From PALSA-505 sp963702235 (lineage in GTDB: Bacteria; Actinomycetota; Actinomycetes; Streptosporangiales; Streptosporangiaceae), in the NCBI GenBank assembly GCA_963702235.1, contig CAVPBZ010000020.1, forward strand, positions 186,001 to 250,000: a DNA stretch of 64,000 bases. The letters are read 5' to 3'. Made by a program: the position numbers and the translations under genes. The notes beneath the pieces are model-generated. The model did no database searches and had not been told where the DNA came from. It was given only the letters and a program-made list of their open reading frames with translations. Position 1 is the first letter of the stretch; each line of letters opens with the position of its first letter. Below, piece after piece: positions 35,079-43,163 of the stretch.

Positions 35079-37927
35079 GAAGGTGCTCCGATCGGCTCGG
35101 CCGATGGTGACGCCACGTAGACGAACGGCGCCCAGCGGTAGGGATGCGGGGAGCTGGCCGCGGTGACCAGCTGCGCCTGTCGCAATGCCTCCGCCGGAGC
35201 CAGGCCCCCGGCGAGGTTGGCGTACATGGCTGACATCAGCGTGGCGGTGGCGTCGTCGTCGACGATCCACTGGCTGACCACCACGCCGGAGGCCCCCGCA
35301 GCCAGGAATGCCCAGGCCAGCCCCACCGGTATGGCGGTGTCCCCGGACGGGCGCCCGGACTCGCAGGCGCTGAGCGTGACCAGGGCACCGCCGAGATCCA
35401 GGTCGAGTATCTCGGCGGCATTGATCCAGCGGTCGGCCAGCCGCAAGGAGGAGAACAGCGGGTTGGCCGGCCGGTAGAGCCCATGGCAGGCCAGGTGCAG
35501 CGCTGCCGGGCCGGGTAGCTGCTCGCGCAGCTGCTGACTGGTCGCGTCGCTGCCGAGCAGGAGGCGGGTATCCGGCATCACCCGGGCGAGGGCGAGGGCC
35601 TCGGCCTCGATGGCGGGAGCATGCGCGTCGGGAACGGCGAAGACGAGCGTGCCGCGGCCGGATCGCCGGGCCGGCCCGGCGGGGTGCGTGCGGGTCATGC
35701 TCGGCATCAGCGTGATCGTTCGCCGCTCGCACAGATAGCCGGCCCCGTCGTGGAGTGCGTGGAACGGCACCTGATGCAAAAGGCGGTGGGGTATGACGGC
35801 CAGGCTCGCGCCGTCGGGCCCGGCCAGCAGATCGGCGACCGGGGCGACCAGGAGCCGGTACAGCGCGGCGAGGCTGTCCTTGGTGGTAGCCAGCAGGCTG
35901 GCCTCGTTGCGCCGGGCGAAGGCGCTCCCCAGCCGGAACCGGCTCCACTGCGCGACGAGCCGGTCGAGCTCGACGGCCACCGCCGGCAGTACCCCGTCCA
36001 AACGGCGTGCCTGGACCTCGCCGTTCCGTACGACAAAGGCGATCACGGTGTCGCCGGCCACGTGGTAGGCAAGCGTGAGCGTGGCGGGCAGGTCATTGAC
36101 CGAGGCGGCTACTAAAGCCCCGGAAGCGGCGGCGGGCGAAGCTGCGAGTGCCCGTTCCAGCCGCAGGGCGCCAATTTCCTCTTCGAGCTCTTCGGCGCGC
36201 CGCCGCAGCGGCACCTGCTGGGCGGGCCGCTCGGCAGTGGTCATCGTGCCGTAGACGGCGCTGAGGTCCGCGCAGCGCTGCTCGAGCAGCGCGCTCTGCA
36301 TCCCTGCTTCCGCGGCCAGGCGGCGCGGGCCGATCGTCGCGGTGATGAGCTCGATCAGCGTCTGCCCCTTGGCGCGATCGCCGATCCGGCACGCCTCAGC
36401 CAGATCACCAGGGCGTCCGCGCGTCACGAGCATCTCGACCAGTTCATCGTGCGCGTCCAGCTTCGCGGCGCGAAATGCCGCGCGCAGCAGAGGGTCCGGG
36501 AGGCTGGAGCCCAGTTCTTCGGCCGTGTTGATGGCGCCGCGCAGCAGGGCCTCGGCCCGCTCATCCTGCCGCTCCCGCCGGTGCAGGCGGGCTAGGCGAA
36601 GCTGGCAGGCGTAGCGGAGCTCCGGCAAGCTCAGCTCCTCGATGAGACCGGCGACGCCGGCCAGCAGAGCCGCGGTCTGCGCCGCCGGCGCCAGGTCAGC
36701 TTGCCTCAGCCTCGCCCACGCCAGCGGGATCAGCCATCCGCCTGCCTCCAGGTCCCTGGCGGCCGCGTCCGCCCAGGCCAGCGCCTCGACGCGCTGGCCG
36801 CGCAGCGCGGCCAGCTCGGCCTGGGCGAGCATGACCCTGGCCCGGTGCTGGCGATCCCGCACCCGGTCGAACAACACGGCCGCCCGGCCCAGTTCCCTGG
36901 TCGCATCGTCGAAGCGGCGCGCCCCGAGGTGCGCCAGGGCGAGCGTGAAGATGGCAACGGCGTTGTCGTGCACCATTCCCTGTGACGCGGTACGTTCCGC
37001 GGCCGCCGCAGCCGCGGTGCGAGCCTCGCTGAACAGCCCGGCCGCGAGATACACGTCGGCCGTAGCGAGCTGGATCCGGGCCGCCTCGGCGTGCACCGCC
37101 AGCTGATCGAACGTGACGCGGGCGGGCTCGAGCACCCGCAGGGCGTCCACCAGCTCACCCAGCTGCTGGTGTGCGCGGGCGATGACCCCGGCACACTTGG
37201 CCGCCCAGAGCCGGTCACCTGCCTGGGCGAAGATTTCGGCGGCGGCGCGCAGCACCCTCAGCGCCTCGCGGGGACGGCCCAGCGCGAGCAGGCAGATGCC
37301 GCGGTTGGCCATCGGCTGCGCGGTATCGTCCCGCATCTCAAGGGCGAGATAGCCGGTCTCCGCCTGCGCGTAGGCATCCAGGGCACGCTCATGGTCGCCG
37401 ACCTGGCTGTAGGTCGCGCCGAGGTTATTCAGCGCCATCGCGCGCAGCTGCCGGCACAGCACCGGCTGATCTGTGTGGCCGGCCAGGCTGTCAAGCGCGT
37501 TCAGCAGCGCGTTGCCCGCGGCCGCGGTCTCCTCGTGCCGGCCGAGATCGTCGAGAATCTGCATGCGGCCGATCTCGGTGCGCAACGCGGCCAGGGGCTG
37601 TCCCGCGTCGGTCCATCCGCGCCGGGCGCGGTCCACGAATTCCAGTGCACGATCGAACTCGCCGCGCTCGGCATAGATGCGCCCGCGCAGATAGCAGGAG
37701 CGGGCGCTGACGGCGGTGAGATGCAGGCCGGCCGCCGCCGTGTCACACAGCTCGGCGAGCTCGTCGGCCACGCCCGGTTCGTCGTGGACCAGTTCCTGCG
37801 CCCGGTCCAGCAGCCAGTTCAGCCCGGATTCGTCAGCCAGTCCCTCGGCCCGCAGGTGCGCGAGGCGGCCAGCGCTCGTTGCCGGAGCCAGCAGATCGGC
37901 TGCCCCGCTGGCGTCTGCGGTGATCAT
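35075..37927 (-). CDS. TPR-CHAT caspase-like protease
   Basis: Cytoplasmic protein of 950 aa. Residues about 1-500 are helical TPR-like repeats (LNNLGATYSQVGDHERALDAYAQAE is the clearest unit). Residues about 620-945 are a CHAT domain (caspase HetF associated with TPRs). The predicted dyad is His815 (LHLACHGLY) and Cys855 (LSACESG), both intact. In known cases the repeats sense a partner and switch on the CD-clan protease. It overlaps the gene before and after by 4 bp each. No CRISPR or gasdermin gene is nearby, so the trigger and target are unknown; the co-made subtilase is the first candidate partner. Confidence 0.92.
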   Translation of the reverse strand: MITADASGAADLLAPATSAGRLAHLRAEGLADESGLNWLLDRAQELVHDEPGVADELAELCDTAAAGLHLTAVSARSCYLRGRIYAERGEFDRALEFVDRARRGWTDAGQPLAALRTEIGRMQILDDLGRHEETAAAGNALLNALDSLAGHTDQPVLCRQLRAMALNNLGATYSQVGDHERALDAYAQAETGYLALEMRDDTAQPMANRGICLLALGRPREALRVLRAAAEIFAQAGDRLWAAKCAGVIARAHQQLGELVDALRVLEPARVTFDQLAVHAEAARIQLATADVYLAAGLFSEARTAAAAAAERTASQGMVHDNAVAIFTLALAHLGARRFDDATRELGRAAVLFDRVRDRQHRARVMLAQAELAALRGQRVEALAWADAAARDLEAGGWLIPLAWARLRQADLAPAAQTAALLAGVAGLIEELSLPELRYACQLRLARLHRRERQDERAEALLRGAINTAEELGSSLPDPLLRAAFRAAKLDAHDELVEMLVTRGRPGDLAEACRIGDRAKGQTLIELITATIGPRRLAAEAGMQSALLEQRCADLSAVYGTMTTAERPAQQVPLRRRAEELEEEIGALRLERALAASPAAASGALVAASVNDLPATLTLAYHVAGDTVIAFVVRNGEVQARRLDGVLPAVAVELDRLVAQWSRFRLGSAFARRNEASLLATTKDSLAALYRLLVAPVADLLAGPDGASLAVIPHRLLHQVPFHALHDGAGYLCERRTITLMPSMTRTHPAGPARRSGRGTLVFAVPDAHAPAIEAEALALARVMPDTRLLLGSDATSQQLREQLPGPAALHLACHGLYRPANPLFSSLRLADRWINAAEILDLDLGGALVTLSACESGRPSGDTAIPVGLAWAFLAAGASGVVVSQWIVDDDATATLMSAMYANLAGGLAPAEALRQAQLVTAASSPHPYRWAPFVYVASPSAEPIGAPS

Positions 37928-38568
37928 GGCGGCTCACCGCCGGGGTCCAGATCGAGCTCGGCCACGATCGTCACCACGCCGTTGCTCGCCCTGAGCTGGC
38001 AGCGTGCCTCGGGCACGTCGCGCAGACTGAAGCGGCCGAGGTCATCACCGTCCTTCGTCCGGACCGTGAATCCAGTCCCGGCGACGGACGCCTCGAAAAT
38101 GGGCGCGCCCTGTGGCTCGGCCGGCAGCACCTGACCGTCGAGCCGGACCCGGCCGGCCCCGAGCTTGTACACGTCCAGGAGCAGGTCGCCGGCCTCGGCG
38201 GTGTAGGCCAGGTGAACGGCGTCGCCGCAGTCCGATCCCGCGCGGACTCCGGCCGGGGCGAGATCCTGCCGGCTGTCGAACAGCAGCTGTGCGTGCATCT
38301 CGGGCGGCCGCTGATCGAGCTCAGCCCGGGCGCGGCTCCATCGTGCGAAGTACTGGGTCAGGCTCTGCCGCACGATCGGGGGCGGCTCGTGCAACGGCAG
38401 CGCAGCGGCCGTCATCAGGAAGCCGCGCAACCAGTCCACGGTGCGACTGGTGCGCGCGTCACCCTCGACCGCGCGGGCGGCTACCCGGGCGGAGGTGTCC
38501 GGGTCCAGCCGGCCCTCCAGCCAGTCCAGCAGCATTCCGAAGTCAGGGTGGTCCGGGTCAGTGCTCAT
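37924..38568 (-). CDS. Anti-sigma-like protein of the sigma/CHAT operon
   Basis: Protein of 214 aa of no certain family. The N-terminal helical part (about 1-75: LLDWLEGRLDPDTSARVAAR and VDWLRGFLMTA) has the look of an anti-sigma domain but lacks the HxxxCxxC zinc motif. The C-terminal part (about 105-214) is predicted beta-rich (LLLDVYKLGAGRVRLDGQVLP). No membrane helix is seen. Coupled by ATGA overlaps to the sigma gene before it and the CHAT gene after it, it is well placed to hold the sigma factor or to link it to the CHAT protein. Function is inferred from position. Confidence 0.65.
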   Translation of the reverse strand: MSTDPDHPDFGMLLDWLEGRLDPDTSARVAARAVEGDARTSRTVDWLRGFLMTAAALPLHEPPPIVRQSLTQYFARWSRARAELDQRPPEMHAQLLFDSRQDLAPAGVRAGSDCGDAVHLAYTAEAGDLLLDVYKLGAGRVRLDGQVLPAEPQGAPIFEASVAGTGFTVRTKDGDDLGRFSLRDVPEARCQLRASNGVVTIVAELDLDPGGEPP

Positions 38569-39203
38569 GACTCGGCATCTTCCCCCAGCAGGGTGCGCAG
38601 ATGCTGCAGGCAGCGCGCTCGCATCGGCCCGATCCCGCCGATCGGGCGCCCGAGTCGCTCGGCGACCTCGGCATAGGACGGCGCCGCCGGGTCGAAGTAC
38701 AGAGCCAGCAGCAGATCGCGGCACGCGCCGCCCAGCCGCTGCAGTCCCTGTTGAACCACCGCAACCCGCTCCCACGCGGCGATCGGGTCCTCGGCCGAGC
38801 TCACCTGCTCGAGGGGGCGTTCCCGCTCGCTGCGCCGCCGCTGCCGCCATGCGAGCCGGCGGGCCACGCTCATCAGCCAGGACGCCAGGCGCTGCTCGTC
38901 GCGCAGCCTCGTGATCGACTCCAGCAACGCGATGAAGGTCATCTGAGTGACGTCGGCGGCTTCCTCGCGGGTTACGCCGTTGCGCAGCGCCACCGAGAAG
39001 ACCAGGCGCTCGTACCGGGCCACCAGCAGATCCCAGGCATTCTGGTCACCGGCGCGGCAGGCATCCAGCAGTTCGAGGTCGGAAGGAGCAACGCGTCCAT
39101 TACCGGAAGACCCGGCCCGCGAGACCCGGCCACCGGCGGCCATCGCTGCCGAAATGTCTTCCTCTCGTGAATCCACACGATGCGCACACATTTCGCCCCC
39201 CAC
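38565..39203 (-). CDS. ECF-like sigma-70 family sigma factor of the CHAT operon
   Basis: Protein of up to 212 aa. Region 2 (about 44-110: RAGDQNAWDLLVARYERLVFSVA and EAADVTQMTFIALLESITRLRD) and region 4 (about 150-205, with the HTH PSYAEVAERLGRPIGGIGPMRARCLQHL) are both present, without region 3. It should direct RNA polymerase to a small regulon, probably including its own operon. The start is uncertain: GTG 39203, ATG 39191 and ATG 39143 are all possible, and a TTGACG-17-TGAGAC promoter-like pair at 39213-39241 would make the message nearly leaderless. Confidence 0.88.
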   Translation of the reverse strand: MGGEMCAHRVDSREEDISAAMAAGGRVSRAGSSGNGRVAPSDLELLDACRAGDQNAWDLLVARYERLVFSVALRNGVTREEAADVTQMTFIALLESITRLRDEQRLASWLMSVARRLAWRQRRRSERERPLEQVSSAEDPIAAWERVAVVQQGLQRLGGACRDLLLALYFDPAAPSYAEVAERLGRPIGGIGPMRARCLQHLRTLLGEDAES

Positions 39204-39212
39204 AACGCGCCA

Positions 39213-39241
39213 GTCTCACGACATTCACCCCGGTCCGTCAA
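39213..39241 (-). promoter_or_regulatory. Putative promoter of the sigma/CHAT/subtilase operon
   Basis: On the minus strand TTGACG (39236-39241), 17 bp, TGAGAC (39213-39218). The -35 box is good and the -10 weak. Transcription would begin near 39206, almost at the GTG start. Confidence 0.4.
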
Positions 39242-39287
39242 GGCAGGTAGGACACCCTGTGCGAGAAGAATCGTGCCGTGATGGTCC

Positions 39288-39373
39288 ATCGAGCACACCT
39301 TTCTTCCGCTTCGTGCCCCGTTTACGGCACATCGAGCACACCTTTCTTCCGCTTCGTGCACCGTTTACGACAC
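39288..39373. repeat. Two 43-bp tandem repeats upstream of the sigma factor gene
   Basis: Units 39288-39330 and 39331-39373 both start CATCGAGCACACCTTTCTTC and differ at two bases; a five-base start of a third unit follows. They lie 85-170 bp before the sigma gene and about 225 bp before the FadR-type regulator on the other side. This is a two-copy tandem duplication with no spacers, so not CRISPR. A control role for the operon is plausible. Confidence 0.85.
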
Positions 39374-39598
39374 ATCGTGTGAGAACCAACGTCGGCACCC
39401 GGGACCAGCCGGCCGGGCGATCACCGCCGTGGCGCCCGGCCTACCCCGGCCGGGGTTCCGTGCACGGAGTCTGGCGCCTGCCCGTTCGGTAGATCGCTCA
39501 TGAGCACGCGTACCCGGGGGAAACAGCGGTGCTGGCCTGACCCGGAGAAAACGCTTAATCTAGACGAAATCCGCGCCAACGCTCTCACGGGGGATGAG

Positions 39599-40366
39599 AT
39601 GCCCGGTGCAGACCGCCCGGTCGCGAGCGGCAGCGTTGACCTGCCGCCGGCCCTCATGCCGACGACCCCGCAAGTCATTACCGAGCGGATCCGCGGCCTC
39701 ATCCACCGCGGCGAGCTCGGTCCCGGTGACCGGCTGCCGCCCGAGCGCGCGCTCGCCGATCAGCTCTCCGTGGCCAGGGTCTCGCTGCGCGAGGCGCTGG
39801 CCCAGCTGCAGCGCGAGGGCTACCTCGTCGCGCGCCGCGGGGCGCTCGGCGGGACGTTCGTGACCGAGCTGGTCGAGCCGCGCCGCCGCTGGCTGCGCCT
39901 GATGCGGGAGAACCTCGCGGACCTCGAGGACATCATCGAGTACCGGATCGCGGTCGAGGCGCACACCGTCGGGCTCGCCGCCAGGCGCCGGGACGAGGCC
40001 GATCTGCGGGCCATCGAGGACGCCGTCCGGCGGATGCCCGGCGTCACCGGCGTACTGTCGTTCCGCGCCGCCGACAGCGCCTTTCACCGGGCGCTCGCCG
40101 CCGCCGCGCGCAGCCCCCGGCTGGCGGCGGCGATCGACGAGGTCCGCGGGCAGCTCTTCCTGCCGGCCGATGCCCTGGTGTACCCGCCGGACATCGAGCA
40201 TTCCCTGAGCGATCACGGCCGCATCGCCGCCGCGGTGCGGGACGGCGACGCGGACCGGGCGGCGGCCGCGATGCGCGAGCACATCGAGTCCACCTGGGAC
40301 TGGCTGCGGCACGCCCTGACCACGCCGGACGCGGCGAACGTGGGGGACCCGGGCAGCGGGTCTTGA
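39599..40366 (+). CDS. FadR-type GntR-family regulator (FCD domain)
   Basis: Regulator of 255 aa from ATG 39599. The winged HTH (about 20-80: ERIRGLIHRGELGPGDRLPPERALADQLSV) and an all-helical FCD domain (about 95-235, with metal-ligand type residues in DSAFHRALAAAARSP and HGRIAAAVRDGDADRA) are clear. It likely controls the permease and hydrolase genes that follow, through the palindrome at 40406-40424. ATG 39599 has GGGGGA five nt upstream; an ATG at 39500 would add 33 residues of non-conserved sequence that overlaps promoter-like DNA, and ATG 39656 is also possible. FCD ligands are usually small organic acids. Confidence 0.88.
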   Translation: MPGADRPVASGSVDLPPALMPTTPQVITERIRGLIHRGELGPGDRLPPERALADQLSVARVSLREALAQLQREGYLVARRGALGGTFVTELVEPRRRWLRLMRENLADLEDIIEYRIAVEAHTVGLAARRRDEADLRAIEDAVRRMPGVTGVLSFRAADSAFHRALAAAARSPRLAAAIDEVRGQLFLPADALVYPPDIEHSLSDHGRIAAAVRDGDADRAAAAMREHIESTWDWLRHALTTPDAANVGDPGSGS

Positions 40367-40391
40367 CACCGTCCCGGCCTGCTCCTACAGT
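40363..40391 (+). promoter_or_regulatory. Sigma-70-type promoter of the permease/hydrolase genes
   Basis: TTGACA (40363-40368), 17-bp spacer, TACAGT (40386-40391), with the -35 box overlapping the stop codon of the regulator gene. This is close to the housekeeping consensus for actinobacteria. Confidence 0.75.
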
Positions 40392-40405
40392 CCGCACCAA
40401 AGTAA

Positions 40406-40424
40406 AGGTCTATGAATCAGACCT
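40406..40424 (+). promoter_or_regulatory. GntR/FadR-type operator
   Basis: AGGTCT-ATGAATC-AGACCT is a perfect 6-7-6 inverted repeat starting 14 bp after the -10 box, where a bound repressor would block initiation. GGTCT/AGACC half-sites suit FadR-subfamily regulators such as the one encoded just upstream. Confidence 0.7.
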
Positions 40425-40474
40425 AGCGCACGGGAGCTGATGCCGCGGTCCGCCGCACCGGAAAGGGTATGCCA

Positions 40475-41971
40475 ATGAGCGCAGAGCAGGTCACCGACCT
40501 TCCGGCCGCGGGTTCGCTGCGGGCCAATGCCATCGGGCTGCCCGACGTGATCTTCACGTCGGTGACCACGATGGCGCCGGCCGCCGCCGCGGCGTTCTCG
40601 ATCTCGGTCGGCGCGATCTACGCCGGCGGCTCGCTGGTGGCCGGCGTCGTCATCGCCCAGGTGGGCTGCCTGTTCACCGCGCTGTCGATCGGCCAGATGG
40701 CCAGGCACCTGCCCAGCGCCGGCGGCATGTACACCTACATCGCGCACGGGCTGGGCAGCAGGCTCGGCTTCCTGGCCGGCTGGGGCTTCGCCGGCGCCTA
40801 CCCGATGGTCGTGCCGCTGGTCTCGGTGCTGTTCGGCAGCATCCTCGGCAGCACGCTGCTGGCGCACTTCGGCCTGTCCTACAACACCTGGTGGGTGGTC
40901 GGCGCGGTGTTCTGCGTCGTGCTGGTCGCGGGGATGAACTACTTCGGCGTCCAGGTGAGCTCGCGGTTCGGGCTCATCCTCGGCGCGTTCGAGATCCTCG
41001 TCATGATCGCACTGGCGCTGACGCTGATCGTCAGCGCCGGGTCGCGCAACACCTTCGACGTGTTCACCACGCACTTCGCGACCGTTCCGGGATTCAAGGG
41101 GATGTCCGGGATCATCGCCGGATCGGTGTACGGCATCCTCGCGTTCATCGGTTTCGACGCGGCCGCGCCGATGGCGGAGGAGACCCGCGATCCGAGGCGC
41201 AACGTGGGCCGGCCGGGCGCTGGTCGGCTCCTGCCTGATCGTCGGGCTGTTCTACGTGCTGACCACCTACGCCGCCACCGTGTACTTCGGCAGCGACCGG
41301 TTCGGGAAGTTCTACACGGCCGGCGGCGGCAACCCGTGGAACCTGATCGCCACCGCCGTCTGGGGCGGCGGCTGGGTGGTCCTGTTCATCGCCCTGCTGA
41401 ACTCGAACGCGGCGTGCGCGAACGGCGGCGGCTGCGCCGCCACTCGCTGCCAGTGGGCGATGGGCCGGATCCGGGTGCTGCCGCGGGTGCTCGGCGCGAC
41501 GCAGCCCAGGTGGAAGTCACCGCACGTCGCGGTCCTCGTCACGTTCGGCGTCGGGCTCGCGCTGACGCTGTGGCTCGGCGAGCAGTACACGCCGCTGGTC
41601 GCCTTCGCGCTGATCGGCACGATCATCACCGGAGCCATCGTGCCGATCTACATCGCGGTGAACCTGGCCTGCATCGCGTTCTTCTGGCGGGAGCGGCGCA
41701 GTGAGTTCAACGTGATCAAGCACGTGCTGTTCCCGTGCTCGGCATCGTGCTGTTCGTGCCGGCGTTCTTCACCGACCTGGGCATCAAGGTGTTCAAGTTC
41801 GTGAGCGCGCTGTCGTACCCGTATAGCGTGGCCGGGATCGTCATCGGCGCCTGGTACGGCCTCGGCGTGATCATGCTGATCTACTTCTCGGTGCGCCACC
41901 CGGAGCGGATCCGGGACACGGCCAAGGTCTTCGTCGAGACCGAGCAGGCGGCCGCGCCTGCCTCGGCGTAA
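40475..41971 (+). pseudogene. APC-family amino acid permease with two frameshifts
   Basis: About 12 helices can be read in three frame segments. The first (40475 to about 41209) runs from LPAAGSLRANAIGLPDVIF through IGFDAAAPMAEETRDPRRNVGR. A duplicated CCGG at 41209-41216 then shifts the frame, and ALVGSCLIVGLFYVLTTYAA continues to about 41731. There one base is missing and VLGIVLFVPAFFTDLGIKVF continues to the stop. The changes (+4 and -1) restore the frame. The conserved DRNSNAA-like motif reads LLNSNAACANGGG. GAAAGG precedes ATG 40475. Either two sequencing errors or a young pseudogene; the next gene is also interrupted. Confidence 0.8.
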
Positions 41972-41983
41972 CGGAGGAACCGC

Positions 41984-42898
41984 ATGCGCCAGCAGCTACG
42001 CGTCAGCGACGTCACGTTCTCGGTACAGACGGAGGGCAGCGGCGCGCCGCTGGTCTTCGTGCACGGCTGGTCGATGAGCGGCCCCTTCTTCCGGCGCCAG
42101 GTGGAAGCATTCCCCTGCCACCGGATGATCGTGCCTGACCTGCGAGGGCACGGCGAGTCGGACAAGACGCTGGACGGTCACACGGTCGCCGCCTACGCCG
42201 CGGACCTGCACGGCATCCTCGGCGAGCTCGGCGTCACCCGGCCGGTCATGGCCGGCTGGTCGATGGGCGCGATGGTCAGTTACGAGTACCTGCGCAGCTT
42301 CGGGCCGGACAGCCTCGCGGGGATCGTCATCGTGGACCAGCCGCCGTCCGACTTCGCCTGAGACGGCTACGAGTTCGGCGCGTTCACGTTGGACACGCTG
42401 CGCGAGATGAACGAGCAGCTGCAGACCGACCAGGCGGGGCTGGTCGCCGAGTTCACCCAGCTGATGCTGCACAAGGCGGACGAGGCCGCGCAGCAGTGGA
42501 TGGCCGCGGAGATCCTGCGGGTGCCGCCGGTGATCGCCAGCACGATCCTGATGGATCAGTCGCTGCGGGACTACCGCGCGTTCCTGCCGCAGATCGAGGT
42601 GCCCGCGCTGGTGCTGTTCGGCGAGGACGACAAGCTGACCAGCCCGCGCGCCGGCGAGTACATCGCGGGCCAGATCCGCGGCGCCCGGCTCCGCACCTTC
42701 CCCCAGTCCAGCCACTGCCCGTTCTGGGAAGAGCCGGACGACTTCAACGCCGCGGTCGCGGAGTTCGTCACCGGCCTGGCCTTATCAGGGGCGTCTCGCG
42801 GTGGCGGCCGCCGCCGCGGCTGGCCCGGGACCTCGTCCACTGCGGCTACTGCCGTGACCACAGACGTCGGCCGGGGTCGGTCAGTGTTGGCGGTCTGA
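41984..42898 (+). pseudogene. Alpha/beta hydrolase interrupted by an in-frame TGA
   Basis: A single frame encodes an alpha/beta-hydrolase: FVHGWSMSGPFF (oxyanion HGW), GWSMGAMVSYEYL with the nucleophile Ser, FGEDDKLTSPRAGEYIA with the acid Asp, and QSSHCPFWEEPDDF with the His. The frame is broken only by TGA at 42359-42361 after PPSDFA, where family members usually have Trp, so TGG to TGA is the simplest change. Without it the gene is complete. GGAGG precedes the ATG. It is the third gene of the FadR-type regulator unit and may hydrolyse an ester or lactone linked to the permease substrate. Confidence 0.8.
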
Positions 42899-42916
42899 CC
42901 AGGCCAGCCCGCGAAA

Positions 42917-43144
42917 CTAACTTGCTGCGGCTTTAGCAGCGCCCTTGACTTCGAGATGGTCGAGCAGGGACTGAGTGGCGGCGGCGACCGTGTCCACGGC
43001 CCGGTCGAACGCCTCCGCGTTGTGCCCGGCCGGCGTACGGAACCCGCTCACCTTCCGGACGTACTGCAACGCGGCGGCCCGCACGTCGGCGTCGGTCACC
43101 TGCTCGGTATACGGCTTACGAAGGGTCTTGATGCTGCGGCACAT
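42917..43144 (-). CDS. DUF2277 family protein
   Basis: Small protein of 75 aa that starts MCRSIKTLRKP and contains DVRAAALQYVRKVSGFRTP, which is the DUF2277 signature found across actinobacteria and proteobacteria. No function is known. ATG 43144 is chosen; the open frame upstream is a shadow of the next gene. It lies 19 bp after the stop of the minus-strand maleylpyruvate isomerase gene and could be co-transcribed with it. Confidence 0.88.
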   Translation of the reverse strand: MCRSIKTLRKPYTEQVTDADVRAAALQYVRKVSGFRTPAGHNAEAFDRAVDTVAAATQSLLDHLEVKGAAKAAAS

Positions 43145-43163
43145 GACCCGACTGTACGAGCTA

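Noticed and set aside
33348..35948. 866-aa frame suggesting a CHAT-subtilase fusion
   Set aside because: The extra 290 residues are the antisense or wrong frame of the CHAT gene; the subtilase starts with a signal peptide at 35078.
38972..39361. 129-aa minus-strand open frame over the repeat and sigma gene start
   Set aside because: It overlaps the sigma gene in another frame, starts inside the repeat and has no family motif or RBS.
39288..39373. Two 43-bp direct repeats as a short CRISPR array
   Set aside because: The units abut with no spacer and there is no third full unit or cas gene, so it is a simple tandem duplication.
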